From positions 1,674,001-1,738,000 of the forward strand of contig NC_057383.1 of NCBI RefSeq assembly GCF_016906535.1: 64,000 nucleotides of DNA, given 5' to 3'. The translations under genes and the position numbers were made by a program. The DNA is from Rhizoctonia solani. Taxonomy: Eukaryota; Basidiomycota; Agaricomycetes; Cantharellales; Ceratobasidiaceae. The notes beneath the pieces were generated by a model. The model did not search any database and had not been told where the DNA came from. It worked only from the letters and a program-made list of their open reading frames with translations. Position 1 is the first letter of the stretch, and each line of letters begins with the position of its first letter. Shown here piece by piece: positions 1 through 9,332 of the stretch.

Positions 1-25
1 ACTGACTCCCGATTTGGGGATTTAG

Positions 26-445
26 CTTAAAGGTGCTGATGCAATCCTGTATCACGCGGTCAAAGTTTACAAACTCCAACCCCAGCTCCGTTATTGTGCT
101 GGTGGCTACATCTGGCCTGTCGATAAGCCGGCATTGATTCTGGATTCAAACCGTGGTCCTCAATCCGCGACTCCCTTCAAACGTGCTGGTCGTTCTCGTT
201 CCCTTACTCGCGATACCCAGCTTCAGATTTATCAGCGCCGCGGAGAGCATGAGGAAGATGCTGAGTTGGCAGAAAAGGTTCAACGCGGGGGAGCTGTCCC
301 CTTGGCTGAAGAGAATATCACGCTTCTTCATTCTCCTGAGCAAGGTCATATTGCCAAGGAGCGTGTCCCATTCTTGGCCAACGACGCGGAAAACACACTT
401 GACCACTTGTATGTTAATGTTGTGTTGGTCGTCTTCATCCCTTGA
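26..445 (+). CDS. 3'-terminal exon of an unrecognised protein (partial, 5' end outside window)
   Basis: The window opens inside an intron: a CTGAC branch-like site (positions 3-7) is followed by a TTTAG acceptor ending at base 25, and an open frame runs from there to a TGA at 443-445 (about 139 codons). The encoded tail is charged in the middle (Arg/Glu-rich, e.g. RRGEHEEDAELAEK) and ends in a hydrophobic VVLVVFIP. I do not recognise a domain. The start lies to the left of the window. It could be the last exon of a repeat-family gene; its coding status rests only on the long open frame and the clean acceptor. Confidence 0.4.
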   Translation, partial: LKGADAILYHAVKVYKLQPQLRYCAGGYIWPVDKPALILDSNRGPQSATPFKRAGRSRSLTRDTQLQIYQRRGEHEEDAELAEKVQRGGAVPLAEENITLLHSPEQGHIAKERVPFLANDAENTLDHLYVNVVLVVFIP

Positions 446-737
446 ACGGGCAGATGTTAATCTTTGAAACGATATTGAAATGGCCTGATTGATAGATGGA
501 AAGTGCCCATAATTTGTGTTTCTCGTTTTCTTTCAATATTGTTTTATGTTGTATTAGATGCTGAATGCGTCTTGTAGCCTTGTCCATTCATTCTCCAATT
601 CCCCTTTAGTTGCGTTGTCGTTGTCAAGCTGTTCGGTAATCGTGTTCGAATGTCAATTTTTCTGGTCATAGTGAAGTGACAATGTGTACTGGAGCTGCGT
701 ATATAGAAGGGGGTAGAAGTCGCCCGGCGGTCTGTGG
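446..737. other. Intergenic, convergent 3' ends
   Basis: AT-rich sequence between the stop of the left partial gene (+) and the stop of the methyltransferase gene (-). It presumably holds the two 3' UTRs. I see no further gene or repeat. Confidence 0.5.
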
Positions 738-2543
738 CTATTGCTGCTGCTGTGCCGGTCTCTTGGTGGCAGTCCAGAAAGACGCCTGATATACGTATCC
801 CAACATAGACTCCGAATTTCCCGTATATGTTGTTGGTATTGTTCGCTCATTCTGTACCGCATAAATTGAGATACGGTTCAACATTTCCACGGGTGGACTC
901 ACATATATCTCAAATCCTATTTTACGCGCAAGTTCCTTGACCTCCTCTAGATCCAATTCGATAGACATATCATTTGTGTTGTTGTTTTCCCAGTGCCACA
1001 ACAGCGGCCCTTGGGCTATTTTCAGCTATGCTATTGTATATGGACTCCATTAGCTTCTCACCAAGGTTAATCCAAACACCTCCTGGGGCAAGTATTTTAT
1101 GTATCGTCTTGAGATAACTGATGATGTTCTTGGCAGTATCGATAAAGAAACATGTCAGGACCGCATCCCATTCGCCAGCATGAGGTTCAGGTTCGGAGGA
1201 CAGGCCCCCCTCAGGGTCAGAATCGACCCCGTAAATTTCCTCGAAATCTCCTGTAGATCTTGATCAGTTTAAGATAGCAATAGTCATACAGGATGTATGC
1301 ACCTGCGACCAAAGAGAAATTAGATCCTGGGGGTAAATCCGAGGGGAGTACGTCCGGAACTTGAACGGCCCGTAGCAACGATCGTGCGGATACAGTGTTA
1401 GATATCGAGTGGATAAAGGGATGAATGGTGTGTTCAAATTTTGCTCGTGTTCTGGGCCATGAGTTTAGCTCGAGCTATCGTTATAGGATTCCCGAGACAT
1501 ATATACCGATTTAGGACAAAGTAGGAAGCGAGTAGCATATAGTGTGAAAACTCGTTTCCTTGGCAAGTAAATCCTATTCTACGGTCAGACCTTGGTAAAT
1601 TTATATATTAAAACATAATACTTTACCTTTGGCTGCTACATCCCAGGCCAAGCGCCCCAGCCCAGCACCGGGGACGAGAACACGGAAGTTACCACTGAAA
1701 ATCGCGTATTAGCTCCTTTCGCTGGATGAATAACATTATCTTACCGCTCCTCTACTGGGACGTCGTGGAAATATTCGCAGAGCGCATCCAGCATAGGCCC
1801 ATAACATGCATCACGTTCAACTTTCCCCTGCGTTGGAAATAGGTTATAAGTTTGACACCCAGGTGATTTGTTACGTACCTCAACACCCCAGTCTCTTACA
1901 AATTGCTTCAAAGTCGAACGAACTTTGTCCATGTCGAAATCCATCTGGGGAGAGCGCTTACTCCGGCGAGGTTGCTGCACCGAGTGACTGTGATTGTGAT
2001 CATGCTCGTGCTCATGTTCACGAGCTCCGGTAGGGTCCCCATGATCATGATCGTGACTATGTCCAGGCCCATGGGAGTGCACTCCATGGTCATGCTCGTG
2101 ATCGCCTGAGGCCAGAGCTTTCGGAACAGCCCAAACTCAAAGTGTGGAACCTCATACCGTGACCATGACCGCCCTCTAAATCCATTCCTTGAAAAATCAT
2201 GGGATCATCGATAATCTTGAGTAAAAACTCGGCATTTCGCTCGATTGCCGCATCAATGTGCGAAACCTTTTGTTTCCAGCCAACGGAATCTAGAAGCACC
2301 CGTTCAGACTCAGGAAGCTTCAGGTAGTCTTGCCTTCGACGCTGGTTCGCGGATAACTTTGTGAGCACCGCCCAAGATTAAGATTATGAACATATCAAGA
2401 GAAACGGGGGTTTGGCCAGTTAATTTACGCGGAAGATCATCACACGAGTAGCTTACAGAATATTGCCTATAGTGCCTGAATGATTCTAACACTCTGTTTA
2501 AGGCGGCTGCTTCGAGTTCGGCGTCTGTTTCTTTCGTGCTCAT
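738..2543 (-). CDS. Carnosine N-methyltransferase-like protein (N2227 family), with His-rich insert
   Basis: S-adenosylmethionine-dependent methyltransferase of the N2227/CARNMT1 (yeast YNL092W) family, which methylates the imidazole of carnosine-type dipeptides; the natural substrate in this fungus is unknown. About nine exons can be joined through good GT-AG sites. In order they give an N-terminal helix (FRHYRQYS), the NQRRRQDYLKLP segment, a very His-rich linker (about 1980-2110), the VERDACYGPML segment, the SAM-binding motif VLVPGAGLGRLAWD (about 1640-1690), GNEFSHYML, the VPDVLPSDLPPG region, GDFEEIYG, and the C-terminal signature GPLLWHWENN followed by SIELDLEEVK. The stop is TAG at 738-740. 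Family-typical order and motifs are complete, so I expect an active enzyme. One junction (2369-2456) uses a weak AAG acceptor, and the last uses CAAG. A 12-kb transposon sits 92 bp upstream of the ATG and may have displaced its promoter. Confidence 0.88.
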
Positions 2544-2634
2544 GGTGGTTGGATGATGTACGGATGGGATACTTCCAACTGATTAGATAATACGGGCCAT
2601 CGGATAAAAGGGACCACGGATTCCAGGAAATACA

Positions 2635-2642
2635 GGAGCTAT
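2635..2642. repeat. Left 8-bp target site duplication of the KDZ element
   Basis: GGAGCTAT directly abuts the outer end of the left terminal inverted repeat. The same eight bases directly follow the right repeat at 14812-14819. Eight-base duplications are known for Zisupton/KDZ-class transposons. Confidence 0.93.
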
Positions 2643-2878
2643 CACCTGTGTCTCGAAGACCCCAGAGGCTAAAAGCCTTCCAGGGACAGCTGACCAAGCA
2701 GGCCATTTAGCGTTGAGTTCCTGTGGGATTCGGCCTCCGGGTTCGTCAGAAAAGATTGCGGTCCTTGGTAGGAATACAAGCTACTTGAATATTGTATTTA
2801 CTGTGATTTATATAAATGGTTTTAATAATCATTATCCCTCGGGGGCCGTCCGATCCCCGCCGACACCGTGCCGACGCC

Positions 2879-2932
2879 ATCAGATTGATCATCGCTTCCG
2901 ACGTCTTCGAAGCGATCATCCCGCCATCTGAT
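2879..2932. repeat. Subterminal imperfect palindrome in the left TIR
   Basis: Two nested inverted pairs: ATCAGAT (2879-2885) with ATCTGAT (2926-2932), and a 12-base arm (2887-2898) with its partner (2909-2920, one mismatch). A GACGTC-containing loop lies in the centre. It lies about 240 bp from the transposon end and recurs in the right repeat, so it could be a protein-binding site or a structural element. Confidence 0.6.
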
Positions 2933-3160
2933 ACCGATTGATGCCGCCCTCACCGTTGGTTGCGGCGATCCCTACCTCCGTGGTTAAGCGCCGCCCGCCT
3001 CCTGCCCGCCTCCCGCCTTTGTTTACCGCGGAGATAAGCCCCGCGGGATTACGCCATCGCCCCAACGGCTTGACGATGACGCGATATGGGCGCTCAGTCC
3101 ACCGTGGACCTGTCAATTGGTAAGCGTTGGTAAGCAGGTACCAAGCTCTTCTAATGACAG

Positions 3161-3460
3161 CTATTCATTTGACCGCGAGATAATATCCCCCCTCGACACC
3201 GACATTCTCCCCGCCATCGTCTCTCCCCTGCCCTCCACCGCCTCCCTCAGAGGGTACTTCCTATGGTCTCCGCTCTGATTTTCACTCGTTTGCCCTTGCT
3301 CGCTTGTATGTATTGTGTCTACTACGTCCGAGCTGGCTATGTCGTCTGGACTATCGTCTGAGCTGTCTTTCTCGCTTGCGTCCGTGTGTGTCCCGACGAC
3401 GACCTGTGTGCCCCCGACTACCTCGGGGACTGACGGCTGGGAGTTTTGTTTTGCTCGGTG
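3161..3460 (-). other. Acidic Ser/Asp-rich open frame within the left TIR (possible exon)
   Basis: A 99-codon open frame ending in TAG, identical to the one in the right repeat (13994-14293). The translation has a compositionally striking stretch (DASEKDSSDDSPDDIASSD) and then DHRKYPLREAVEGRG, which looks like real protein rather than chance translation. It has no ATG at its start, so it would have to be a last exon or a relic. No family recognised. Confidence 0.35.
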
Positions 3461-4131
3461 TTACTACATACACGGCTCGCGGTAAGTTCTACTCATCGAT
3501 GTAGCCGCTTATCCTGACGTTGCCGTTGACCAGATCGCTCCCCCGTCGGCGTTATTTGTTGGTACCAGTAGTGGTATGTGTATTGCATGGCAAGTTGATT
3601 CCGTGCATCGTCATCGTTAATGATGCGTTCGCTGACGCTGCTCACGTCCAGCATTCCTCATTGTCTATTCGGTCATCTGTGTCGCCCTCGTAGACGACGA
3701 CTTACTTGGTTGTTGTACTAAGGTACGTACAGCTGTCTTGATGTCTCCACCATCACCGATTCTAACGTAATCAATATCCCAGTCCCCACCGGTACATGGT
3801 CGACGCCTCGTTGTGAATGTAAGTTCATACATATTACATATTACATTGGCTCCCTCACTGAAACGATTCCACCAAACAGACGCATCTGTTTGCTGTGCCA
3901 AACCTCCCAACCTCGCCTTCCGTAACCGTGTCCAGTATACCGTCGTAATGACTATACGACGCAGTATCGCCCGTGTGCTGTCGTGGCTACTCGCAGCTCA
4001 GACGCCCATTGCCCCCCCCCTCCACCTCGAACCCACCGACTCCACGCCCCTCCTCGTCGCCGACCTTCTCGTCCCAGACGCCGTCGTAATGCCCGTTCGT
4101 GGACCACCTGCCCCTCGTTCGTACGCTGGAC

Positions 4132-4761
4132 ATCGCCATGCCCCAATGGTGTCGTAGATTCTTTTATTTGCTCACGCTTGCCCTGATGGGTTGTGTGCTG
4201 GGTGACGTCGCAATGTTGGCGTGCAATCGGGTGGCTGGGGGAGGGAGGGGCAGTGTCCCATTGTGCCTCACCACGCTCGCAAGTACTGACTATGACGTGC
4301 GGACATTCCACATTCCGTTTGCGCATAGCTGTTTATTGGACGCTGGACATTATCAGGATGCTTGCGAAATGGCTACTATTATCTGCGACCTCTAGTTGTC
4401 TCGTTTCTATTCGATTGTTGTGTAGATTACGCCTGCTGATTTTCAATTACATTATTTTGTCTGTCTACTTATGCGACCCATAAGTTCATCCAACCGGTTC
4501 AAATCAGTTTAGCTTTTTGCCTTGCGCTTATATAGGAGTAAGCCAACGTCTGGGATCTACTTGCTAATAGATGACTTTACCTTGCATCCACTCTATATCT
4601 TGTAATGCTTGAATACCTTACACAAAGTAGTCAATTTTCGTTCTAAGTACATGCCTCGGAAATATACTTTACGAAAAACAACAAAAATGTCCAAAAATAA
4701 ACAAGGCAAAAACAAATATACCACACGCAAAACTCCAGCTAGGAGCGCTCAGTCGATTAAA
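4132..4761. other. Unique transposon interior without a gene
   Basis: Between the inner border of the left repeat and the stop codon of the first passenger gene. The right part is AT-rich and presumably holds the passenger's 3' UTR. No convincing coding sequence; the small plus-strand open frames lack splice or codon support. Confidence 0.5.
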
Positions 4762-6295
4762 CTAGTCGTCCTCACCATCCGAATCTGTTGTTGACGAGCG
4801 TTCACCGTCCGAATCATCTTCAGGTGGTTCAGACGCCGCTTCGGACTCAGAATCATGGATAATTTCACGGGATTTGACCTTCCCGTTCTTCCTCTTAGCC
4901 TTGGCCACCATTTCGGCTTTGGGAGCCTTGCGCTTGCAAGAGTCATTGCGAGAGACCCCAGAATCCTCCGTAGTTGGAGGGTCTACCGATCCTTTCTTGA
5001 ATTCGCTACCAGGGACCGGAATGTATGGTGCGGGGGGGATTTCGGTATCGTAAGCCATGGCCTTGTCGTACTTCAGCTTCCATTCGTTGTGCGAGTCAGC
5101 AGGCAGCTCCTCGAAGCGCCAAACTTCGGACGCAAGCTTGTTATCAGCATGCATCAGCCCCTTTATACCCCCGGGGAAATCGCTGGGCCGGACCATCTGT
5201 CGCCCATTCGAGGTAACAGGATAGCCGACAAGGACAATACGGTAGTCATATACCATTTTGTCATAATTTGCGTACTTGACACAACTAATAGTTGAAGGGT
5301 TGATTCCGATCTTCTCAAGTGTGTTGGCTAGCAAAATATTTCAATGAGAAACAAACATATCCACGACATATAACGAGGGTGGATGGCTTACAAAGAGAAT
5401 TTTTTAATCTCGTACGAACGCTGCTACGAAGTGCCTGTTTTTTGCCCTGAATCTTGGTGACTCCGGCTATTGCATGCGCAAACGTCAGATTTTGCGAGAA
5501 TAAGAATAAAAAGTAGCTTACTGGCTTCCTTGCCGATAACATAGAAATCCAGGTGCGTCAAAAGGTCTTTCATCGGCATATTCATATGGCCTTGTAGGAA
5601 GGTGTCGACCTTGTCGGAGCTAGCATATAGGGGAGCCATGTCGTCCTCAAGCTTTCCGCGTGTCGTGACAAGCATATATTGAAGTCCGAGTTTATTATGC
5701 AGAGTTTCAAGCTATTTATCTTTGAATATAGTCCATGATGATCTAAGTATTACATACCTGATTATGTATCCGCACAAGGTCATCTTGTGCTGATGTTACT
5801 GCCTGTTTCCGAGTGAGACCGGTGGTTTTCGAATCCTTGTTTTTAGCTCGTGTCTTTGCAGCTAGCTCTGCATATCGAGTCTTTTCTTCGTCGGTAAGAT
5901 CGTGGGCAAGTCCCTTCTCACGAATCTGTTGGGCCACCCAAGAGAGGTACTGTCGACCCGGTCCAACTAAGACAACATCAGGTAAGCTTGTTTCTTTCAT
6001 GGCGTTGATTGGATAGGTACGACCCACCGTATTCTTGCTTCCATTCGGAGGATTTCTCGGCTATCAAGCCGTTCCACCACATAGGCGAGCGCTGTTCTCC
6101 AACTGGGGAGATCAAGGTGAAGCGTTGGAAGACGTCGTCTTTTGGGACGCCCATCTCGGTAGCCACAACCTCAATGTGAGCCCGTAGAGCAGCATCGGCT
6201 TCAGTTGCCGCTGTGTTGATGCGTCGGTTGGTGGCGCGTTGTTGACGCCGCTTTGACACGGGTTCAGGGGGTACGAGCGCTGCTGCCTGGGACAT
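4762..6295 (-). CDS. KDZ-element passenger gene 1, nuclear-type protein of unknown function
   Basis: Five exons joined by good splice sites, start ATG at 6293-6295 (MSQAAALVPPEP), stop TAG at 4762-4764. Exon 1 has a basic stretch (SKRRQQRATNRR) and the segment MWWNGLIAEKSSEWKQEYG. Exon 2 gives GPGRQYLSWVAQQIREKG then LTDEEKTRYAELAAKTRAKN, loosely like helices of HMG-box proteins, though I would not assign that domain. Exon 3 holds LETLHNKLGLQYMLVTTRGK. The last exon has a conserved-looking block (YDYRIVLVGYPV, then FPGGIKGLM and WRFEELPADSHNEWK). The C-terminus has a Lys/Arg nuclear-localisation-like cluster and a long Ser/Asp/Glu tail ending DSDGEDD. It lies within the transposon, on the transposase strand. 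Function unknown; a DNA- or chromatin-binding accessory factor is an inference from charge pattern and context. Confidence 0.7.
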
Positions 6296-7108
6296 TAGAA
6301 TTATCAATAGTAAGCGGTGAGTGAGGGAATGTTCGAAGAGTGAAGCAACAAATGCTGCTGTGTTATATCGTACATACTTAAGTTTGTTCACTTTGTCATA
6401 TAGACAGCTCATCCCTTAGTCGATTGTCAACAGAAACATGTACTGATTGACGGTCACCCAATTTGGTACAAAAATAGACGGATTTAGGAGTACCGAATAC
6501 AGGCAACAGCTAAGTTTGGTGGTAGATTCCCCTGTCCAGTCATTTCCGAGTCATCAATCAACTGGTGGGGTTCGGAGGTTGTTTGTCAAACTTTGCCATT
6601 ATGTATGGTACTTGTTTTTGTGTGCGATACGACCGCTAGTTTGTTGTGTTATATTTATGACATTGTCTCGGACTTTTACCGCGTGGAATATATTTTATGC
6701 TTGATAAGTGGGCTTTTACAAAATTTTCTGGAACGCGATACGGTAATAATACGAGGGAACAACAAAAATCGTCCAAAAAACCACGAGTGTGGTACCAAAA
6801 TTGTAATAGTGCAAACGCAGCCCTGCACAAGCAATACTTACGACAAAAATCGAGCCTAGCTATCTCCTATTAAACTGCCGAGACTTGGTCTGCCACAGCA
6901 TTCATAATTTCTGCAAGGCCCTCTGCAGTAAAATCACCTAGAGGATACAACGTAACGTGAGAGAATTCCAGGTGGTTTGAGCTGGTCACGTACTGGATGC
7001 AAGCAAGTGAAGGATTACTTCGGTACAAACCTGGGATTCGACGCTGGGGTCCCTGTTGCGCATGTTGCTGAGAATGCGCATACGATGACGGGCCTCGCGA
7101 CTAACAAT
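6296..7108. other. Spacer between passenger genes 1 and 2
   Basis: AT-rich inter-gene sequence of the transposon: upstream region of passenger gene 1 and 3' flank of passenger gene 2. The open frame of gene 1 extends upstream to an alternative ATG at 6410-6412, which I consider less likely than 6295. No other gene is supported. Confidence 0.45.
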
Positions 7109-8264
7109 CTACACGATAACGAGTGAGTCGAGTACCAAGGTAAGTACTATCACATTGCGTACTTGTGATTGGCTTGTTGATTCCTGGGAGCCGGTGAGTT
7201 GTAGGCTACTACAAATCGACGTCTGCGAGCTGGTATATTGCTGTGAGCCCGATGGCTGATTGTCAGGAAGCGAACATTCAGGAGAGCGTTCGGGAGATGA
7301 CATGGCAATTGTGGGACTCGCGACGTATGTTGATCGATGAAAGACCCATCTATCATCGTCGCCACGAGAAACCCAAGTTGAGGGTTGGGGGGAGGGAGGG
7401 CGCGAATGCGCGGTGGCGATGGTTGGTGGAGGCGGGGACACTTGGCTGATACGACGTGTGGCTGCGGCCCTTCCTCGAGCACTGGGATGGGAGCGTATCT
7501 CGTGAGCGGATGTAGCAGAAGGTGGCGCGGCATTAGGAATTGTGCCTGCCAGCTTGCTAGCAGTGGTATTGGATTGCGAAGGTGCCTCTGGGGCCACACC
7601 AGTACCTGAGAGAAACGGGTTGAGTTCGTTGTTGTCGTCACAAGTATGGCTGAGGGCGTCATCGTTCTCGTTGTCACTAAAGTTGGCACGAGGGATCATA
7701 AGGACGTGGCTAAGTCGAGGTTCACGACCAGTGTACGGTAGGATAACATCGTTATCATTGTAGATTATGGTAGTCCCACGGGGGTAAAGAGCAGAGAAAA
7801 TTTCGCCAGATAAAATTTGTCGGGGTGGGCATGGTAGTTCGCCAAGTTGAGCGGCGGCATCATCTACACGTAGAGATCTTGTTAAAACATCCAGAACTTT
7901 TGAATTGTGCATATACCATTGAGTCTAATACCAGTCTCTCGAAACCAAACAGCGGCGTTCCAGAGGGCAAATCGAGCGAATACGGGGTCGACGAACTTGC
8001 GAGCCACGCTTGATTTTAACAGAGTATGTATGTATGTCCTAATATTTATTGTTGGTAAGTTTTTCCTTGACTTTGTGCGTCGACATACCAATCGTCAGAA
8101 TTGTAGACACCGTTTACAACGCCACAGTGCACCCCAAAGAATGGCCCTCCTTGCTTTGCTGTGGCCTACAAATGCGCTGTAAGTCTATGTATTACATCTA
8201 CATCGTGAAAAATGCAAACCTGTTGGGGAATCTCAATAGTTAAACCAGTGGGTACGACTGCCAT
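7109..8264 (-). CDS. KDZ-element passenger gene 2, viroplasmin/RNase H1 N-domain-like start with disordered tail
   Basis: Likely four exons. Start ATG at 8262-8264 (MAVVPTGLTIEIPQQ). A TTTGTAG acceptor leads into GGPFFGVHCGVVNGVYNSDDW, then after an intron VARKFVDPVFARFALWNAAVWF, and a final long exon ending at 7109. The pattern of a small beta strand with GVY-S--W followed by ARKF and an Ala-rich helix resembles the caulimovirus viroplasmin / RNase H1 N-terminal domain, which binds RNA-DNA hybrids. This is similarity by eye, not a confirmed match. The remaining 250 residues are Ser/Pro/Thr/Gln-rich and probably unstructured. The exact intron inside the domain is uncertain. It lies between passenger gene 1 and the transposase, on the same strand. 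Confidence 0.5.
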
Positions 8265-8656
8265 TGTGGTATTGACAAGGGTTAGAGGCGGAGGGAGAGT
8301 GACAGAGGGGGTAGCAGGCAGCTCAACGAACCAGGGCCAAAACTAAATGACCACGACGAGGCAATTGTATTGTCTACCGAGATTCAATACAGCAGGCACA
8401 ATAAGGTCTACGGATATTCGTGAATGAGGCATTTACAAGCTAAATTGGGAGTCGATTTTACCTGTTGGGTGTAATCGCCAGCCGCCGAATCAATCTATCC
8501 CTTGGCAACGTCAAAATGATTTGCCAGTGCGTCAATCCCTACGGAAGTGGTGCAATAAAGCAATAAGTGAATTCTCGAAGCACTTCAAGTGACACTTGTG
8601 CATACCCATATGTGCTTTGGAGCAATGGCAACCAAATGAGAGCATTCTGGCATCTC
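8265..8656. other. Upstream region of passenger gene 2
   Basis: No gene recognised. It should hold the promoter of passenger gene 2; the nested MITE begins immediately after it. Confidence 0.4.
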
Positions 8657-8830
8657 TACAGGGTCCCCAAAATCTCTGGAGCGCTCTAGAGTGCTCCGGT
8701 TTTGGGAACCTCCTTGTTAGGATCCAACGGAGCACTCCACGAGCACTTCTGAGCGTCATAGTAGACACTCCGGAGTGCTCGCCAACAATAGCAAGTCTCG
8801 GAGCGCTCCCAATATTTTTGGGACCCCGTA
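8657..8830. mobile_element. Nested MITE (170 bp) with TA target duplication
   Basis: The body at 8659-8828 begins CAGGGTCCCCAAAAT and ends in the near reverse complement (ATTTTTGGGACCCCG). The terminal repeats match at about 23 of 28 positions. A TA dinucleotide flanks each end (8657-8658, 8829-8830), as in Tc1/mariner/pogo-type elements. The interior repeats GGAGCGCTC/GAGTGCTCC motifs that can fold back. It has no coding capacity. It lies between passenger gene 2 and the transposase inside the larger transposon. Confidence 0.75.
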
Positions 8831-9332
8831 GAAATGGTCAAGAAAGTTATTGATTCGTTTGGCTCAAAGGCACAACTTAGAGTGGAGTTCATACTTGCCT
8901 ATATTTTATTGAATTGGTGCAGCCATCCGATATGAGTTTGTCATAATTCCGCAGCCATGTGAGCTCACGGCCCACACGTATTCAAGGAAGATCTTTGTTG
9001 AATTAAACTTTGATAATGACGTGTCATTCTTTCAAGTGCTGATCATGAGGACAAATCAAATTAAAATTTGTTCACACCCGGTATGTAGCACACATGGCCC
9101 TGCGCCAATATCTTTGACGCCGAAATGCTTGCCTCTCACTTGTCCCGCTTTTCCTCTTGTTGTCTCCTTCTCTTTCTCTCTCGCCGTTACTCTTTGGTTT
9201 GCGCGTTTTGTAACAGTGTTTTTTGTTTGTATTACCACAAGCGGTTTGCCTTGTTTGCATGTAGCTCCTGTTCTCCGCAATAGAAGTGTATTCAAAAATA
9301 AATAAATATGTAGCACACATATCATTCAATCA
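8831..9332. other. 3' flank of the transposase gene
   Basis: AT- and pyrimidine-rich spacer (for example CT-rich tracts around 9125-9190) that probably holds the 3' UTR of the transposase. The overlapping open frames on both strands at 9021-9329 look like composition artefacts. Confidence 0.4.

Larger units (their letters stand above)
2643..4131 (+). repeat. Left terminal inverted repeat of the KDZ element
   Basis: 1489 bp, reverse-complementary to 13322-14811. Identity breaks abruptly at both outer and inner limits: the outer end begins CACCTGTG and the inner end finishes GCTGGAC. The only difference I noted is a run of nine C here (4012-4020) against ten G in the right copy. It contains GC-rich sequence, a large hairpin (2879-2932) and a 99-codon acidic open frame on the minus strand (3161-3460). 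Confidence 0.93.

Noticed and set aside
2643..4131. The 1.49-kb repeat as a solo or paired LTR
   Set aside because: The two copies are inverted, not direct, lack TG...CA ends, and the genes between them are a DNA transposase and passengers, not gag-pol.
4762..8264. TET/JBP dioxygenase expected beside a basidiomycete KDZ transposase
   Set aside because: Neither passenger shows an HxD...H iron-binding pattern or the double-stranded beta-helix motifs.
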